Shown: positions 18,620 through 27,104, numbered from the stretch's first letter. The stretch is 64,000 nucleotides of DNA from Pseudomonas kairouanensis (GCF_004682055.1 NZ_QUZU01000014.1:1-64000); one strand, 5' to 3'. Translations and numbers: made by a program. The notes: generated from the sequence alone by a model not told the origin.

Positions 18620-19184
18620 ACCAGCCCTGGCCGCGACTGCTGCGCAAGTATCGCGCCGCACTATGGGCGCTGAGGCCGTAGAACAACTTGCACAGCAGAT
18701 CCAGCAGGGTCCAGGTGACAATCATGATCAGCAACTGGGGTAGGAACGGCTGTTGGCCGCTGAGGAATTGCGGCAGGAACGCGGCGAAAAACAGGATGTC
18801 CTTGGGGTTGCTGGCCCCCAACACAAACGCGCGGCCAAACAGCGTGCGAAACCGTGGAACCGGCGCGCTGTACGGCACCTCGGCGCTACGTGCCGGTTGG
18901 CGCGATTGCTGCCAGCTCTGCCAGGCGAGGTAGAACAGGTACGCCGCGCCGACGATCTTCAAGGCACTGAACAGTTGCTCCGACGCCAGCAGCAGCGCGC
19001 CCAGGCCCAGTGCCGAGGCACTGAGCAGGCAGATCGAGGCGAACACCCCACCGAGAAACGCTGGATACGAACGGCGCAGGCCGTAGTTCAGACTGTTGCT
19101 GATCATCAACAGAGACAGTGGCCCTGGGATCAGGATCACCACCAATGCCGCGCCGCTGAACAGTAGCCAGGTTTCCAGGTTCAT
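18558..19184 (-). CDS. LysE/RhtB family exporter
   Basis: A 208-residue inner-membrane protein with about six hydrophobic segments. The N-terminal block VVILIPGPLSLLMISNSLNYG is the LysE/RhtB signature (IPGP), and GASNPKDILFFAAFLPQF in the middle is the second conserved block. Family members export amino acids or related metabolites; the substrate here is unknown. Its ATG at 19184 lies 10 bp after the AzgA-type permease stop, so the two are probably one transcript. Its 3' end overlaps the end of the convergent giant toxin-like gene by 62 bp. Confidence 0.9.
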   Translation of the reverse strand: MNLETWLLFSGAALVVILIPGPLSLLMISNSLNYGLRRSYPAFLGGVFASICLLSASALGLGALLLASEQLFSALKIVGAAYLFYLAWQSWQQSRQPARSAEVPYSAPVPRFRTLFGRAFVLGASNPKDILFFAAFLPQFLSGQQPFLPQLLIMIVTWTLLDLLCKLFYGLSAHSAARYLRSSRGQGWFNRVSAAFFGAAGAASIFRA

Positions 19185-19194
19185 CTGTTACTCC

Positions 19195-20541
19195 TTATAG
19201 AAATATGAATTTGGCGATGAAAATCGCGCACAGCACCCACAGGCTCACGGAAATCTCACGGTACTTACCGGTGCCCGTCTTGAGCGCCACGTACGTGATA
19301 AAGCCCAGGGCGATCCCGTCAGCAACCGAGAAGGTCAGAGGCATCATGATCGCGGTGACAATTGCCGGAATGCTGTCGGTGGCTTCATCCCAATTGATGT
19401 GGGCCATGCTTGCCATCATCAGCATCGCCACGTAGATCAGCGCACCGGCGGTGGCGTACGCCGGGATCATGCCGGCCAGCGGTGCGAAAAACATCGCCGC
19501 CACAAACAGGACGCCCACCGTCACCGCAGTCAACCCTGTGCGGCCGCCAGCGGCAACACCGGCAGCGCTTTCCACGTAGCTGGTCACTGGCGGTACACCG
19601 ACCATGGCGCCGAACACGCTGGACGCACTGTCGGCCTTTAACGCGCGGGACAGGTTATCGATCTTGCCATCGGCATTGACCAGGCCGGCCCGTTGCGCGA
19701 CGCCCATCAGTGTACCTGCAGTGTCAAACATGTGTACAAAAAGAAATGCAAATACAACGCTAATCATGCTGACATTGAATACACCTTTCACATCCATGGC
19801 CATCCAGGTCGGTGCCAGGCTTGGGGGTGTGGAGACCATGCCGTTGTAATGCACCAGGCCAAGGCCCCAGCCGGCCAGCGTCACAGCGATGATGCTGATC
19901 AAGATTGCGCCGAACACGCGGTGGTAGCTCAAGATGGCGATGAGCAAAAAGCACACGGCCGCCAGCAACGGCGCCGGCTCATGCAACGAGCCCAGCTTGA
20001 TCAACGTGGCGGGGCTGTCGACGATGATCCCGGCGGTTTTCAAGCCGATCACGCCAAGGAACAAACCGACCCCCGCGCCCATGGCATGGCGCAGGCTTAC
20101 CGGAATGCTGTTGAGCAGCCATTCACGCACCCGCGACAAGGTCAGGCCCATGAACAACACGCCCGAAATAAACACCGCACCCAGGGCGGTTTCCCAGGTG
20201 TATCCCATGGTGCCGACCACGGTGTAGGTGAAAAACGCGTTCAGGCCCATACCCGGTGCCAGGCCCACTGGCCAGTTGGCGTACAGGCCCATCAACAGGC
20301 AGCCCAGCGCGGCGGCAATGCAGGTGGCGACAAACGCTGCACCATGGTCGATACCGGCGTCGGCCATGATGTTGGGGTTGACGAAGATGATGTAGGCCAT
20401 GGTGATGAAGGTAGTGAGGCCGGCGATCAGCTCGGTCTTCACTGTGGTGCCATGCAAGCTGAGTTTGAACAGGCGTTCCAGCCAGCCGTTGCGGGTGGGT
20501 TGGAGGTCCAGGGGTGAGGCTTCGGATTTGCGGCTATCCAC
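19195..20541 (-). CDS. AzgA-type guanine/hypoxanthine permease (NCS2 superfamily)
   Basis: A 448-residue inner-membrane permease with about 12 or more hydrophobic segments. The blocks TELIAGLTTFITMAYIIFVN (about 36-55), GLAPGMGLNAFF (about 93-104) and PVTSYVESAAGVAAGGRTG (about 313-331) are hallmarks of the AzgA/PbuG/YicO purine permeases. The start is GTG at 20541 with GAGGAG 8 bases upstream. A TTGTATACAA palindrome lies 112 bases upstream, the same word as at the urate genes. It heads a likely two-gene operon with the LysE-type exporter. Confidence 0.92.
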   Translation of the reverse strand: MDSRKSEASPLDLQPTRNGWLERLFKLSLHGTTVKTELIAGLTTFITMAYIIFVNPNIMADAGIDHGAAFVATCIAAALGCLLMGLYANWPVGLAPGMGLNAFFTYTVVGTMGYTWETALGAVFISGVLFMGLTLSRVREWLLNSIPVSLRHAMGAGVGLFLGVIGLKTAGIIVDSPATLIKLGSLHEPAPLLAAVCFLLIAILSYHRVFGAILISIIAVTLAGWGLGLVHYNGMVSTPPSLAPTWMAMDVKGVFNVSMISVVFAFLFVHMFDTAGTLMGVAQRAGLVNADGKIDNLSRALKADSASSVFGAMVGVPPVTSYVESAAGVAAGGRTGLTAVTVGVLFVAAMFFAPLAGMIPAYATAGALIYVAMLMMASMAHINWDEATDSIPAIVTAIMMPLTFSVADGIALGFITYVALKTGTGKYREISVSLWVLCAIFIAKFIFL

Positions 20542-20653
20542 AGCGAGTACTCCTCAAGCATTTTATTGTTATGGCCGGCGCTTGGGCGCCGTGAGGTACT
20601 GGCGGGTTTTGTTGACCAATAGGTCAGGAACTCGCACGAGGCGAATTATGCTT

Positions 20654-20663
20654 TTGTATACAA
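20654..20663. promoter_or_regulatory. Putative operator palindrome of the AzgA-type permease
   Basis: Perfect TTGTATACAA in the gap between the permease (GTG at 20541) and the MarR gene end (20702). It is identical to the site upstream of puuE and lies in an AT-rich stretch that would contain the permease promoter. Confidence 0.6.
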
Positions 20664-20701
20664 ATAAAGCAAATAATGTTTTCGAATAGCTTTCGGCAGG
20701 G

Positions 20702-21136
20702 CTAGTTCGCCGCGCTCAATGCCTGATTCACCGCCAGCCATCCGGCTACCGCTTCTTCACCAGCCTCGCTGAACGCCCGTTGCAGCAATTTCACCTGTTC
20801 ACGACGCAGCGACTGTTCGAAACGCAGGCCTTCATCACTCAGTTCCAGCAGGCGTTTGCGCTTGTCGGTCGCGGACGCAACGCTGCTCACCAGATGCATT
20901 TCCTGCAATTGGCGCAGCGGCATGTTCAGCGCCTGCTTGCTCACGCCCAGCAATTCCAGCAGTTCCTTCACGCTCAGCGCGGGGTAGCGCGCGATAAAAA
21001 ACACGATGCGCTGATGGACGCGACTCAGGCCACGGCGCTCAAGCATTTCGTCGGCTTTGGCGGTAAACGCCTGGTAACCGAAGAAGAACGCTTCCATGGC
21101 TTCTTGCTGGGCAGTCTGGTTTTTAAGGTCAAGCAT
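20702..21136 (-). CDS. MarR family transcriptional regulator
   Basis: A 144-residue winged-helix regulator. The recognition segment LSVKELLELLGVSKQALNMPLRQLQ (about residues 52-76) and the wing ATDKRKRLLELSDEG (about 86-100) fit MarR proteins. The start is ATG at 21136 (MLDLKNQTAQQE); the frame stays open far upstream, but that part runs antisense through the aminotransferase and is discarded. It is divergent from the aminotransferase across 81 bp, so it probably controls that gene and itself. Confidence 0.87.
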   Translation of the reverse strand: MLDLKNQTAQQEAMEAFFFGYQAFTAKADEMLERRGLSRVHQRIVFFIARYPALSVKELLELLGVSKQALNMPLRQLQEMHLVSSVASATDKRKRLLELSDEGLRFEQSLRREQVKLLQRAFSEAGEEAVAGWLAVNQALSAAN

Positions 21137-21137
21137 A

Positions 21138-21188
21138 TTGACGTATCCGTGCAAGTCGTCGTAATTTCGGTCAACCAGTTTGACGTAT
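21138..21188. promoter_or_regulatory. Direct repeats TTGACGTAT in the MarR/aminotransferase divergent promoter
   Basis: TTGACGTAT occurs at 21138-21146 and again at 21180-21188, 42 bp apart start to start (four helical turns). The first lies directly upstream of the MarR ATG. The first TTGACG also has TAATTT 18 bp further on and could be a -35/-10 pair for the aminotransferase. Confidence 0.45.
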
Positions 21189-21217
21189 TTCCTACAGTCT
21201 TTGCTACCGGTGACCCT

Positions 21218-22384
21218 ATGGCCTTCTCTGAACGTGTTACGCGCCTCAAAAGCTCCTTGATCCGTGAAATCCTCGCGGCAGCCCAGCGCCCGGAAGTGAT
21301 GTCCTTCGCCGGGGGCCTGCCAGCCGAAGCCATGCTGCCGGCTCTGAATTGGGACGCTATGCCGCTGAACATCGGCCAATACGGCATGAGCGAAGGCGAA
21401 CCACAACTGCGTGAATTGCTGGCTGCCGAGGCCCGCGCCCTGGGCGTGCCGTGCCAGGCCAGCCAGGTGCTGGTGGTCAGTGGTTCCCAACAAACCCTGG
21501 ACCTGGCGGCCAAGCTGTATATCGACAAAGGCACGCAGATCCTGCTGGAAGGCCCAACTTATCTTGCCGCATTGCAGATCTTTCAACTGTTCGGCGCCGA
21601 GTGCCTCACCGTGCAGTTGGAGGCCGACGGCCCGGACCTGGCTGCACTGCGCAGCAACCTGGAGCGCCACCGCCCGGCGTTCATCTACCTGATCCCCACG
21701 TTCCAGAACCCCTCGGCCGTGCGCTACAGCGAAGCCAAGCGCGAAGCCGTCGCCGCGTTGCTCGACGAGTTCGGCGTAACCCTGATCGAAGACGAACCCT
21801 ACCGCGAACTGACCTTCGACGGCGGCAGCGCCCAACCCATTGCCGGGCGTTTGAAAAAAGCCAGCTGGATCTACACCGGCACCGTCTCCAAAACCCTGCT
21901 GCCAGGCCTGCGTGTCGGTTACCTGATCGCCAGCCCCGACCTGTTCCCGCACCTGCTCAAGCTCAAGCAGTCAGCCGACCTGCACACCAATCGCGTTGGC
22001 CAATGGCAGGCGATGCAGTGGATCGGCACAGAAAAATACCAGCAGCATCTGGTCGAGCTGCGCGGCTTTTACCGTGAACGCCGCGATGCCTTCCAGTCGG
22101 CCCTTGAGCGTCATTTTGCCGACCTGGCCGACTGGCAAGTGCCCCAGGGCGGATTATTCTTCTGGCTGACCTTGAAACAGCCGCTGGACACCCGCACTTT
22201 GTTGGCTCCATCACTCGATCAGAATGTCGCGTTCATGCCCGGTGAACCGTTCTTTTCCGAGCCGGACCAGCATCTGGGTTCGCTGCGGCTCAATTTCAGC
22301 CATATCGACCCGGCCCGCCTGGACGAAGGTCTCAAGCGCCTGGCCAGCGTGGTCCGTCAAGCACAGCACGCGCAAGCGGCATAA
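21218..22384 (+). CDS. PLP-dependent aminotransferase (class I/II, 2-aminoadipate/MocR-catalytic type)
   Basis: A 388-residue fold-type I aminotransferase. Lys225 in TGTVSKTLLPGLRVGY should form the Schiff base with PLP. PTFQNPSAVRYS (160-171) and IEDEPYRELTF (190-200) are the cofactor-contact blocks of the LysN/2-aminoadipate and alanine-like subgroup. No N-terminal GntR helix-turn-helix is present, so it is an enzyme and not a MocR regulator. The ATG at 21218 (MAFSERVTRL) was chosen. A GST gene follows after 10 bp, likely the same transcript. The amino-acid substrate is unknown. Confidence 0.9.
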   Translation: MAFSERVTRLKSSLIREILAAAQRPEVMSFAGGLPAEAMLPALNWDAMPLNIGQYGMSEGEPQLRELLAAEARALGVPCQASQVLVVSGSQQTLDLAAKLYIDKGTQILLEGPTYLAALQIFQLFGAECLTVQLEADGPDLAALRSNLERHRPAFIYLIPTFQNPSAVRYSEAKREAVAALLDEFGVTLIEDEPYRELTFDGGSAQPIAGRLKKASWIYTGTVSKTLLPGLRVGYLIASPDLFPHLLKLKQSADLHTNRVGQWQAMQWIGTEKYQQHLVELRGFYRERRDAFQSALERHFADLADWQVPQGGLFFWLTLKQPLDTRTLLAPSLDQNVAFMPGEPFFSEPDQHLGSLRLNFSHIDPARLDEGLKRLASVVRQAQHAQAA

Positions 22385-22394
22385 GGGGATCCCC

Positions 22395-22997
22395 ATGTAC
22401 AAGGTTTATGGCGATTACAAATCGGGCAACTGCTACAAAATCAAGTTGATGCTCAACCTGCTGAACATTCCCTATGAATGGATCAATGTAGACATCCTTA
22501 ATGGCGACACCCAGACCGCCGAGTTCCTGGCCAAGAACCCCAACGGCAAGATCCCGGTGCTGGAACTGGAAGACGGCACTTGCCTGTGGGAATCCAACGC
22601 GATCCTCAACTTCCTGGCCGATGGCAGCGAGTTTTTACCGACTGAGCCGCGCCTGCGCACCCAAGTGCTGCAATGGCAGTTCTTCGAGCAATACAGCCAT
22701 GAGCCGTACGTTGCCGTGGCGCGGTTTATCCAGTTCTACCTGAACATGCCGCAAGATCGCCTGGAGGAATACCAGACCTGCCATAAGCGTGGCTACAAGG
22801 CCCTGAAGGTGATGGAGCGCCAACTGCAGGCCACGCCGTACCTGGTGGGCGAGCAGTATTCGATTGCCGATATTGCCCTGTATGCCTATACCCATGTAGC
22901 CCATGAAGGTGGGTTTGATTTGGCCCCGTATCCGGCGGTACAGGCGTGGTTGGCGCGGGTGGCCAGCCATCCCAAGCACGTAGCCATGCTGGACTGA
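22395..22997 (+). CDS. Glutathione S-transferase family protein
   Basis: A 200-residue cytosolic GST. The N-terminal thioredoxin-like domain (1-80) has SGNCYKIKLMLNLL with a Ser/Cys at the active-site position, NGKIPVLELEDG with the cis-proline, and WESNAILNFLA with the glutathione-binding Glu-Ser. The helical C-terminal domain (about 88-200) ends with SIADIALYAYTHVA, the family N-capping motif. There is an AAGGGGA ribosome-binding site. It is probably co-transcribed with the aminotransferase; their joint substrate is unknown. Confidence 0.93.
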   Translation: MYKVYGDYKSGNCYKIKLMLNLLNIPYEWINVDILNGDTQTAEFLAKNPNGKIPVLELEDGTCLWESNAILNFLADGSEFLPTEPRLRTQVLQWQFFEQYSHEPYVAVARFIQFYLNMPQDRLEEYQTCHKRGYKALKVMERQLQATPYLVGEQYSIADIALYAYTHVAHEGGFDLAPYPAVQAWLARVASHPKHVAMLD

Positions 22998-23012
22998 TAA
23001 CGCGGTTCAAAT

Positions 23013-23040
23013 TGTGGGAGCGAGCAAGCCCGCTCCCACA
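23013..23040. repeat. Collapsed REP palindrome
   Basis: TGTGGGAGCG/CGCTCCCACA arms around AGCAAGCC, between the convergent GST and LysR genes. It may serve as a bidirectional hairpin; no T-run follows directly. Confidence 0.8.
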
Positions 23041-23042
23041 TT

Positions 23043-23939
23043 TTAGTTCGATGTTGTGTCAGATAATTCCTCACTGAGCATATTGAAGCAGCGCTGTGCT
23101 GCCGGGCTCAGCCCCATCCCGCTGCGGCTGATCAACCCAATCTCCCGGTTCACCCCCGGGTGATCAATGGGGATGCGCTTCAACCCCTCCAAACTGTCCG
23201 CCGCCGACTCCGGCAACACACTGATCCCCAACCCCTGGCGCACCAACGCCAGTACCGTCGACATGTAATTGGCTTCCATCCCTGCGTTCATCGTCAACCG
23301 CGTTTCATCGAACAGCGCGTCCACCTGTTCGCGCACACTGCTGTCGCGGCCGGTGAGGATGATCGGTTGGTCCGCCAATTGCGCAAGCGTCAGTTGGCGA
23401 TGGCGGGCGAGGGGATGATCCAGTGGCAAAAAGGCACACAGGCGATCATTCAGCACGGGGACGAACTGCAGGCCATGGCTGAGGCGTGCACGTACGCCGA
23501 TGCCAAAATCCACCTCGCCAGAGCGCACCTGGGCATGAATGCGATGGGCCACCAGGTCATGCAGGCGTACCTCGATGCCGGCAAAGCGCTCGCGAAACAG
23601 GCGCAGCACTGGCGGCAGTGAACCGGCGCAGACAGACGGCAGGGCGGCGATGGTGACCACGCCACGGCGCAGCGCGGCCAGGTCGCGAGAGCCGGTGACG
23701 ATGTTGTCCAAGTCCAGCAGCAGTTTTTCCATGGGGCCACGGGCGTCCTGGCCAGCGGCCGTGATGCTCACATGGCGCGGGCTGCGGTCGAGGAGGGCGA
23801 CGCCGAGCCAGTCTTCCAATTGTTGCACCTGCACCGTCAGTGCCGAAGGCGACAGATGCAGTTCGTTGGCAGCCTTGGTGAAACTGCCAGTGCGGGCCAC
23901 CGCGAGAAACGCTTGAATGTGTTGGATACTGTTCTTCAT
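23043..23939 (-). CDS. LysR family transcriptional regulator
   Basis: A 298-residue LysR-type regulator. The N-terminal winged helix-turn-helix (about 1-60) reads IQAFLAVARTGSFTKAANELHLSPSALTVQVQQLE. The C-terminal effector domain (about 90-295) follows. The start is ATG at 23939 (MKNSIQHIQ). It is divergent from the citrate-type transporter and AtuA pair across 111 bp, the usual arrangement for a regulator of the neighbouring catabolic genes. The inducer would be the transported acid, which is unknown. Confidence 0.92.
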   Translation of the reverse strand: MKNSIQHIQAFLAVARTGSFTKAANELHLSPSALTVQVQQLEDWLGVALLDRSPRHVSITAAGQDARGPMEKLLLDLDNIVTGSRDLAALRRGVVTIAALPSVCAGSLPPVLRLFRERFAGIEVRLHDLVAHRIHAQVRSGEVDFGIGVRARLSHGLQFVPVLNDRLCAFLPLDHPLARHRQLTLAQLADQPIILTGRDSSVREQVDALFDETRLTMNAGMEANYMSTVLALVRQGLGISVLPESAADSLEGLKRIPIDHPGVNREIGLISRSGMGLSPAAQRCFNMLSEELSDTTSN

Positions 23940-24050
23940 TTTGTTTTTCCGAACACTAGCTGGTGAATATTCCAATTTACAAAGACTAACCCGCTTCCAA
24001 TACTCCAGGGAAAACAATAACCGGCCAACAAGGCCGCTCTGGAGTAACCC

Positions 24051-25343
24051 ATGCTCGCTACCCTGGGTGTCATTACCATCTTGTGCCTGCTCGCTGCCGT
24101 CATGAGCAAACGCCTCTCGCCACTGGTGGCCCTGATCGCCTTGCCGATCATCGCCGCGCTGCTCGGCGGGTTCGGTCTGCAAACCAGTGCCTTCATCATT
24201 ACCGGTATCAAGAACGTCGCCCCGGTGGTGGGCATGTTTGTCTTTGCAATCCTGTTTTTCGGGATCATGACCGACGCTGGCATGCTCGACCCCATCATTG
24301 ATCGCATCCTGCGCACGGTAGGGACGCGTCCTACACGAATTGTTGTCGGTACCGCGACCCTGGCGCTGCTGGTGCACCTGGACGGCTCCGGCGCGGTGAC
24401 CTTCCTGGTGACGGTGCCGGCGATGCTGCCGTTGTATACGCGGCTGGGCATCGACAAGCGCATCCTCGCCTGTGTCTGCGCGATGGCGGCCGGGGTCAAC
24501 TTCCTGCCGTGGACCGGCCCGGTATTGCGTTCATCGGCGGCCTTGCATGTGCCGGTGGCAGACTTGTTCCAGCCGCTGATTCCGGTGCAGATCGTCGGCC
24601 TGATCTTTGTGTTCGTCTGTGCCTGGTGGCTTGGCCACCGTGAAGAAAAACGCCTGGGCCTTGGCGCTGGCTCTACCGTGGATGCGGTGCCCCAGCGGGT
24701 GCTCAGCGACGACGACATCAAGCTGCGCCGCCCACGGTTGTTCTGGGTCAACCTGATCCTCACCGTGTTGGTGATGGTGGTGATGATCGCCGGCTGGGTC
24801 GACCCGGTGGTGATGTTCATGCTCGGCACCGTGGTGGCGTTGTGCATCAACTACCCCAACGTCGACGCCCAGCGTGCGCGCATCGATGCCCATGCCAAAA
24901 CGGCGTTGACCATGGCCAGTATCCTGCTCGCCGCCGGGGTGTTCACCGGCATCATGCAGGGCACCGGCATGCTCAAGGCGATTGCCGAAGTGGCGGTGGC
25001 GCAGATTCCTGCGGGCCACGGCAAGTTGATCCCGGCGGTGGTGGGCTTTATTTCCATGCCGCTGAGCATGTTGTTTGACCCCGACTCCTACTATTTCGGC
25101 GTGATGCCGGTGATCGCCGAAGTGGGCAAGGCCCTGGGCGTCGACCCACTGCAAGTGGCCCAGGCCTCGCTGCTGGGCGTACACACCACCGGCTTCCCGG
25201 TCAGCCCGCTGACTCCCGCGACGTTCCTGCTGGTGGGCTTGTGCAAGATCGAACTGGCGGATCACCAGCGCTTCACCATTCCGTTTCTGTTTGCCGCGTC
25301 GGTGTTGATGACCCTGACTGCGTTGCTGTTGGGAGTGATTTGA
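24051..25343 (+). CDS. CitMHS family (citrate-type) transporter
   Basis: A 430-residue inner-membrane transporter with about 11-12 hydrophobic segments. The blocks FGIMTDAGMLDPIIDRILR (about 65-85), HLDGSGAVTFLVTVPAMLPLY (about 107-127) and DPDSYYFGVMPVIAEV (about 341-356) fit the CitM/CitH metal-citrate:H+ symporter family. It precedes the AtuA pair by 1 bp, so the three genes form one operon controlled by divergent LysR. The substrate is likely a di- or tricarboxylate (inference). Confidence 0.9.
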   Translation: MLATLGVITILCLLAAVMSKRLSPLVALIALPIIAALLGGFGLQTSAFIITGIKNVAPVVGMFVFAILFFGIMTDAGMLDPIIDRILRTVGTRPTRIVVGTATLALLVHLDGSGAVTFLVTVPAMLPLYTRLGIDKRILACVCAMAAGVNFLPWTGPVLRSSAALHVPVADLFQPLIPVQIVGLIFVFVCAWWLGHREEKRLGLGAGSTVDAVPQRVLSDDDIKLRRPRLFWVNLILTVLVMVVMIAGWVDPVVMFMLGTVVALCINYPNVDAQRARIDAHAKTALTMASILLAAGVFTGIMQGTGMLKAIAEVAVAQIPAGHGKLIPAVVGFISMPLSMLFDPDSYYFGVMPVIAEVGKALGVDPLQVAQASLLGVHTTGFPVSPLTPATFLLVGLCKIELADHQRFTIPFLFAASVLMTLTALLLGVI

Positions 25344-25344
25344 G

Positions 25345-26667
25345 ATGAAAACCTTGCGCATCGGTTCTGGCGCCGGCTATTCCGGCGATCGTATCGAACC
25401 TGCTGTGGAACTGGCCGAACAAGGCGATTTGGATTACCTGGTGTTCGAATGCCTGGCTGAACGCACGATTGCTTTGGCGCAACAGGCGCGTATCGCTGAT
25501 CCGCAAGGGGGCTACGACCCTCTGCTCAGTGAGCGCATGCGCCGGGTGTTGCCGTTTGTGGGAGCCAAGGGCAATCGCCGCCTGCGGGTGATCACCAATA
25601 TGGGCGCGGCCAACCCCGTGTCGGCGGCCGCCGAAGTGCGGCGGATTGCCAGCGAGTTGGGCCTGGATCTCAAGGTGTTTGCCGTGGTGGGCGATGACGT
25701 GTTGACGGTGTTGCAGCCCGACTTGGTGTTGGATAACGGTCAGACGCTCGGCTCCCTGGGGCCGCGGCTGATTTCCGCGAATGCCTATCTGGGCGTCGAG
25801 GGTATTTTGCAGGCCCTGCGCGCCGACGCCGATGTGGTCATCACTGGGCGTGTAGCCGACCCGTCCCTGTTCCTGGCGCCGCAGATGTTTGAGTTCGGCT
25901 GGGCGATGGACGATTGGCAGCGCCTGGGGCGCGGTACGTTGGTGGGGCATTTGCTCGAATGCGCCGGGCAGGTCAGCGGCGGTTATTTTGCCGACCCCGG
26001 TTTCAAGGATGTGGATGACCTGGCGCGCCTGGGTTTCCCGCTGGCCGAGATTGATGCGGACGGTGAGGCTGTCATCACCAAGGTCGCCGGCACCGGTGGG
26101 CGAGTCAGCCGCGCGACCTGCACCGAACAACTGATTTACGAAGTGCATGACCCGCAAGCCTATTTGACTCCGGACGTGACGGCGGACTTCTCTCAGGTGA
26201 GCTTCGCCGACGAGGGCTTTGATCGCGTGCGTGCCCAAGGTGCCGACGGCCAAGCGCGCCCCGAGCAATTGAAAGTCAGCGTGGGCTATTTGGACGGCTG
26301 GATTGGCGAAGGGCAGATGTCCTACGGTGGCCCTGGCGCTGTCGCACGGGCGCAGTTGGCGCGGGATGTGGTCCTCAAACGCCTGGAATTGATGGGCGTG
26401 AAGATGCAGGACGTGCGTGCCGAACTGATCGGCATGGACTCGCTCCACGGCCCGCGCAGCAGCGTGGAGCCTTGGGAAGTGCGCTTGCGCGTGGCGGCCC
26501 GCTGTGAAGAACGCTCTGATGCGGTGCGGGTGGGCAATGAAGTAGAAACCCTCTACACCAACGGCCCGTCGGGCGGTGGTGGCGCTAGTAAGAGTGTGCG
26601 GCAGGTGGTGGCGGTGGCGTCGCTGTTGCTGGCGCGTGATGTGGTCAACCCGAGGATCCAGGCATGA
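25345..26667 (+). CDS. AtuA-family protein (DUF1446), main domain
   Basis: A 440-residue protein beginning MKTLRIGSGAGYSGDRIEPA, with LDYLVFECLAERT and GRVADPSLFLAP, typical of the AtuA/DUF1446 family. In P. aeruginosa AtuA belongs to the citronellol/geranyl-CoA cluster, but its biochemical role is unclear. Here there is no terpene-degradation neighbour; it is sandwiched between a citrate-type transporter and a separate AtuA-like C-terminal domain gene, with which it overlaps 4 bp. It may act on a carboxylic acid; 'terpene utilisation' would be a misleading label here. Confidence 0.85.
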   Translation: MKTLRIGSGAGYSGDRIEPAVELAEQGDLDYLVFECLAERTIALAQQARIADPQGGYDPLLSERMRRVLPFVGAKGNRRLRVITNMGAANPVSAAAEVRRIASELGLDLKVFAVVGDDVLTVLQPDLVLDNGQTLGSLGPRLISANAYLGVEGILQALRADADVVITGRVADPSLFLAPQMFEFGWAMDDWQRLGRGTLVGHLLECAGQVSGGYFADPGFKDVDDLARLGFPLAEIDADGEAVITKVAGTGGRVSRATCTEQLIYEVHDPQAYLTPDVTADFSQVSFADEGFDRVRAQGADGQARPEQLKVSVGYLDGWIGEGQMSYGGPGAVARAQLARDVVLKRLELMGVKMQDVRAELIGMDSLHGPRSSVEPWEVRLRVAARCEERSDAVRVGNEVETLYTNGPSGGGGASKSVRQVVAVASLLLARDVVNPRIQA

Positions 26668-26981
26668 AGTTGCACACACTGGCCCATTCCCGCACTGGGG
26701 ATAAGGGCGATACGTCGAACATCTCGATCATTGCTTATCGGGCTGAGGATTATCCGTTGCTGTGTGAACAGTTGACGGCTGAGCGCGTCGCCGATTTTTT
26801 TGCGGGCTTGCTGCCAGCAGGGGCGGCGGTGCGGCGCTATGAATTGCCCTATGTGCAGGCACTGAACTTTGTGTTGCCGGGGATTCTGCGCGGCGGCGTG
26901 ACCCGCTCGCTGGCGCTGGACGCCCATGGCAAGTGCCTGGGTTCGGCGTTGCTCGATGTTGAATTGTTAACGCCGAACTAA
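26664..26981 (+). CDS. AtuA-like C-terminal domain protein, separate gene
   Basis: A 105-residue protein with the start MKLHTLAHSRTGDKGDTSNISIIAY, the AtuA C-terminal ferredoxin-like-fold domain signature (R-GDK-D--N). Its ATG overlaps the end of the AtuA gene by 4 bases, so it is translationally coupled, and the two most likely form one complex. In longer AtuA proteins the two parts are one chain. A REPIN begins just after the stop. Confidence 0.85.
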   Translation: MKLHTLAHSRTGDKGDTSNISIIAYRAEDYPLLCEQLTAERVADFFAGLLPAGAAVRRYELPYVQALNFVLPGILRGGVTRSLALDAHGKCLGSALLDVELLTPN

Positions 26982-26982
26982 A

Positions 26983-27086
26983 TGTGGGAGCGGCGGTGCG
27001 ACGATTCGACTTGCTCGCGAATGCGGGGTGTCAGTCACAGATATTTCAACTGACATACCGCATTCGCGAGCAAGCCCGCTCCCACA
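26983..27086. repeat. REPIN with a variant left arm
   Basis: The right arm is the normal TTCGCGAGCAAGCCCGCTCCCACA. In the left arm GGGC is replaced by a longer stretch containing GCGGTGCGACGATTCGACTT before TTGCTCGCGAA. The same replacement occurs in the right arm of the element at 59948-60052. It lies between convergent genes. Confidence 0.85.
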
Positions 27087-27104
27087 GGGGAACTGCGTGA
27101 AGTT

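Noticed and set aside
20542..20701. Purine riboswitch upstream of the AzgA permease
   Set aside because: The 160-bp gap shows no purine-aptamer core (conserved three-way junction with TATA and loop-loop bases). The palindromic operator explains it better, and such riboswitches are rare in gammaproteobacteria.
20780..21217. N-terminal extension of the aminotransferase by 146 codons
   Set aside because: The extension is antisense to the MarR gene and lies before the normal family start MAFSERVTRL at 21218.
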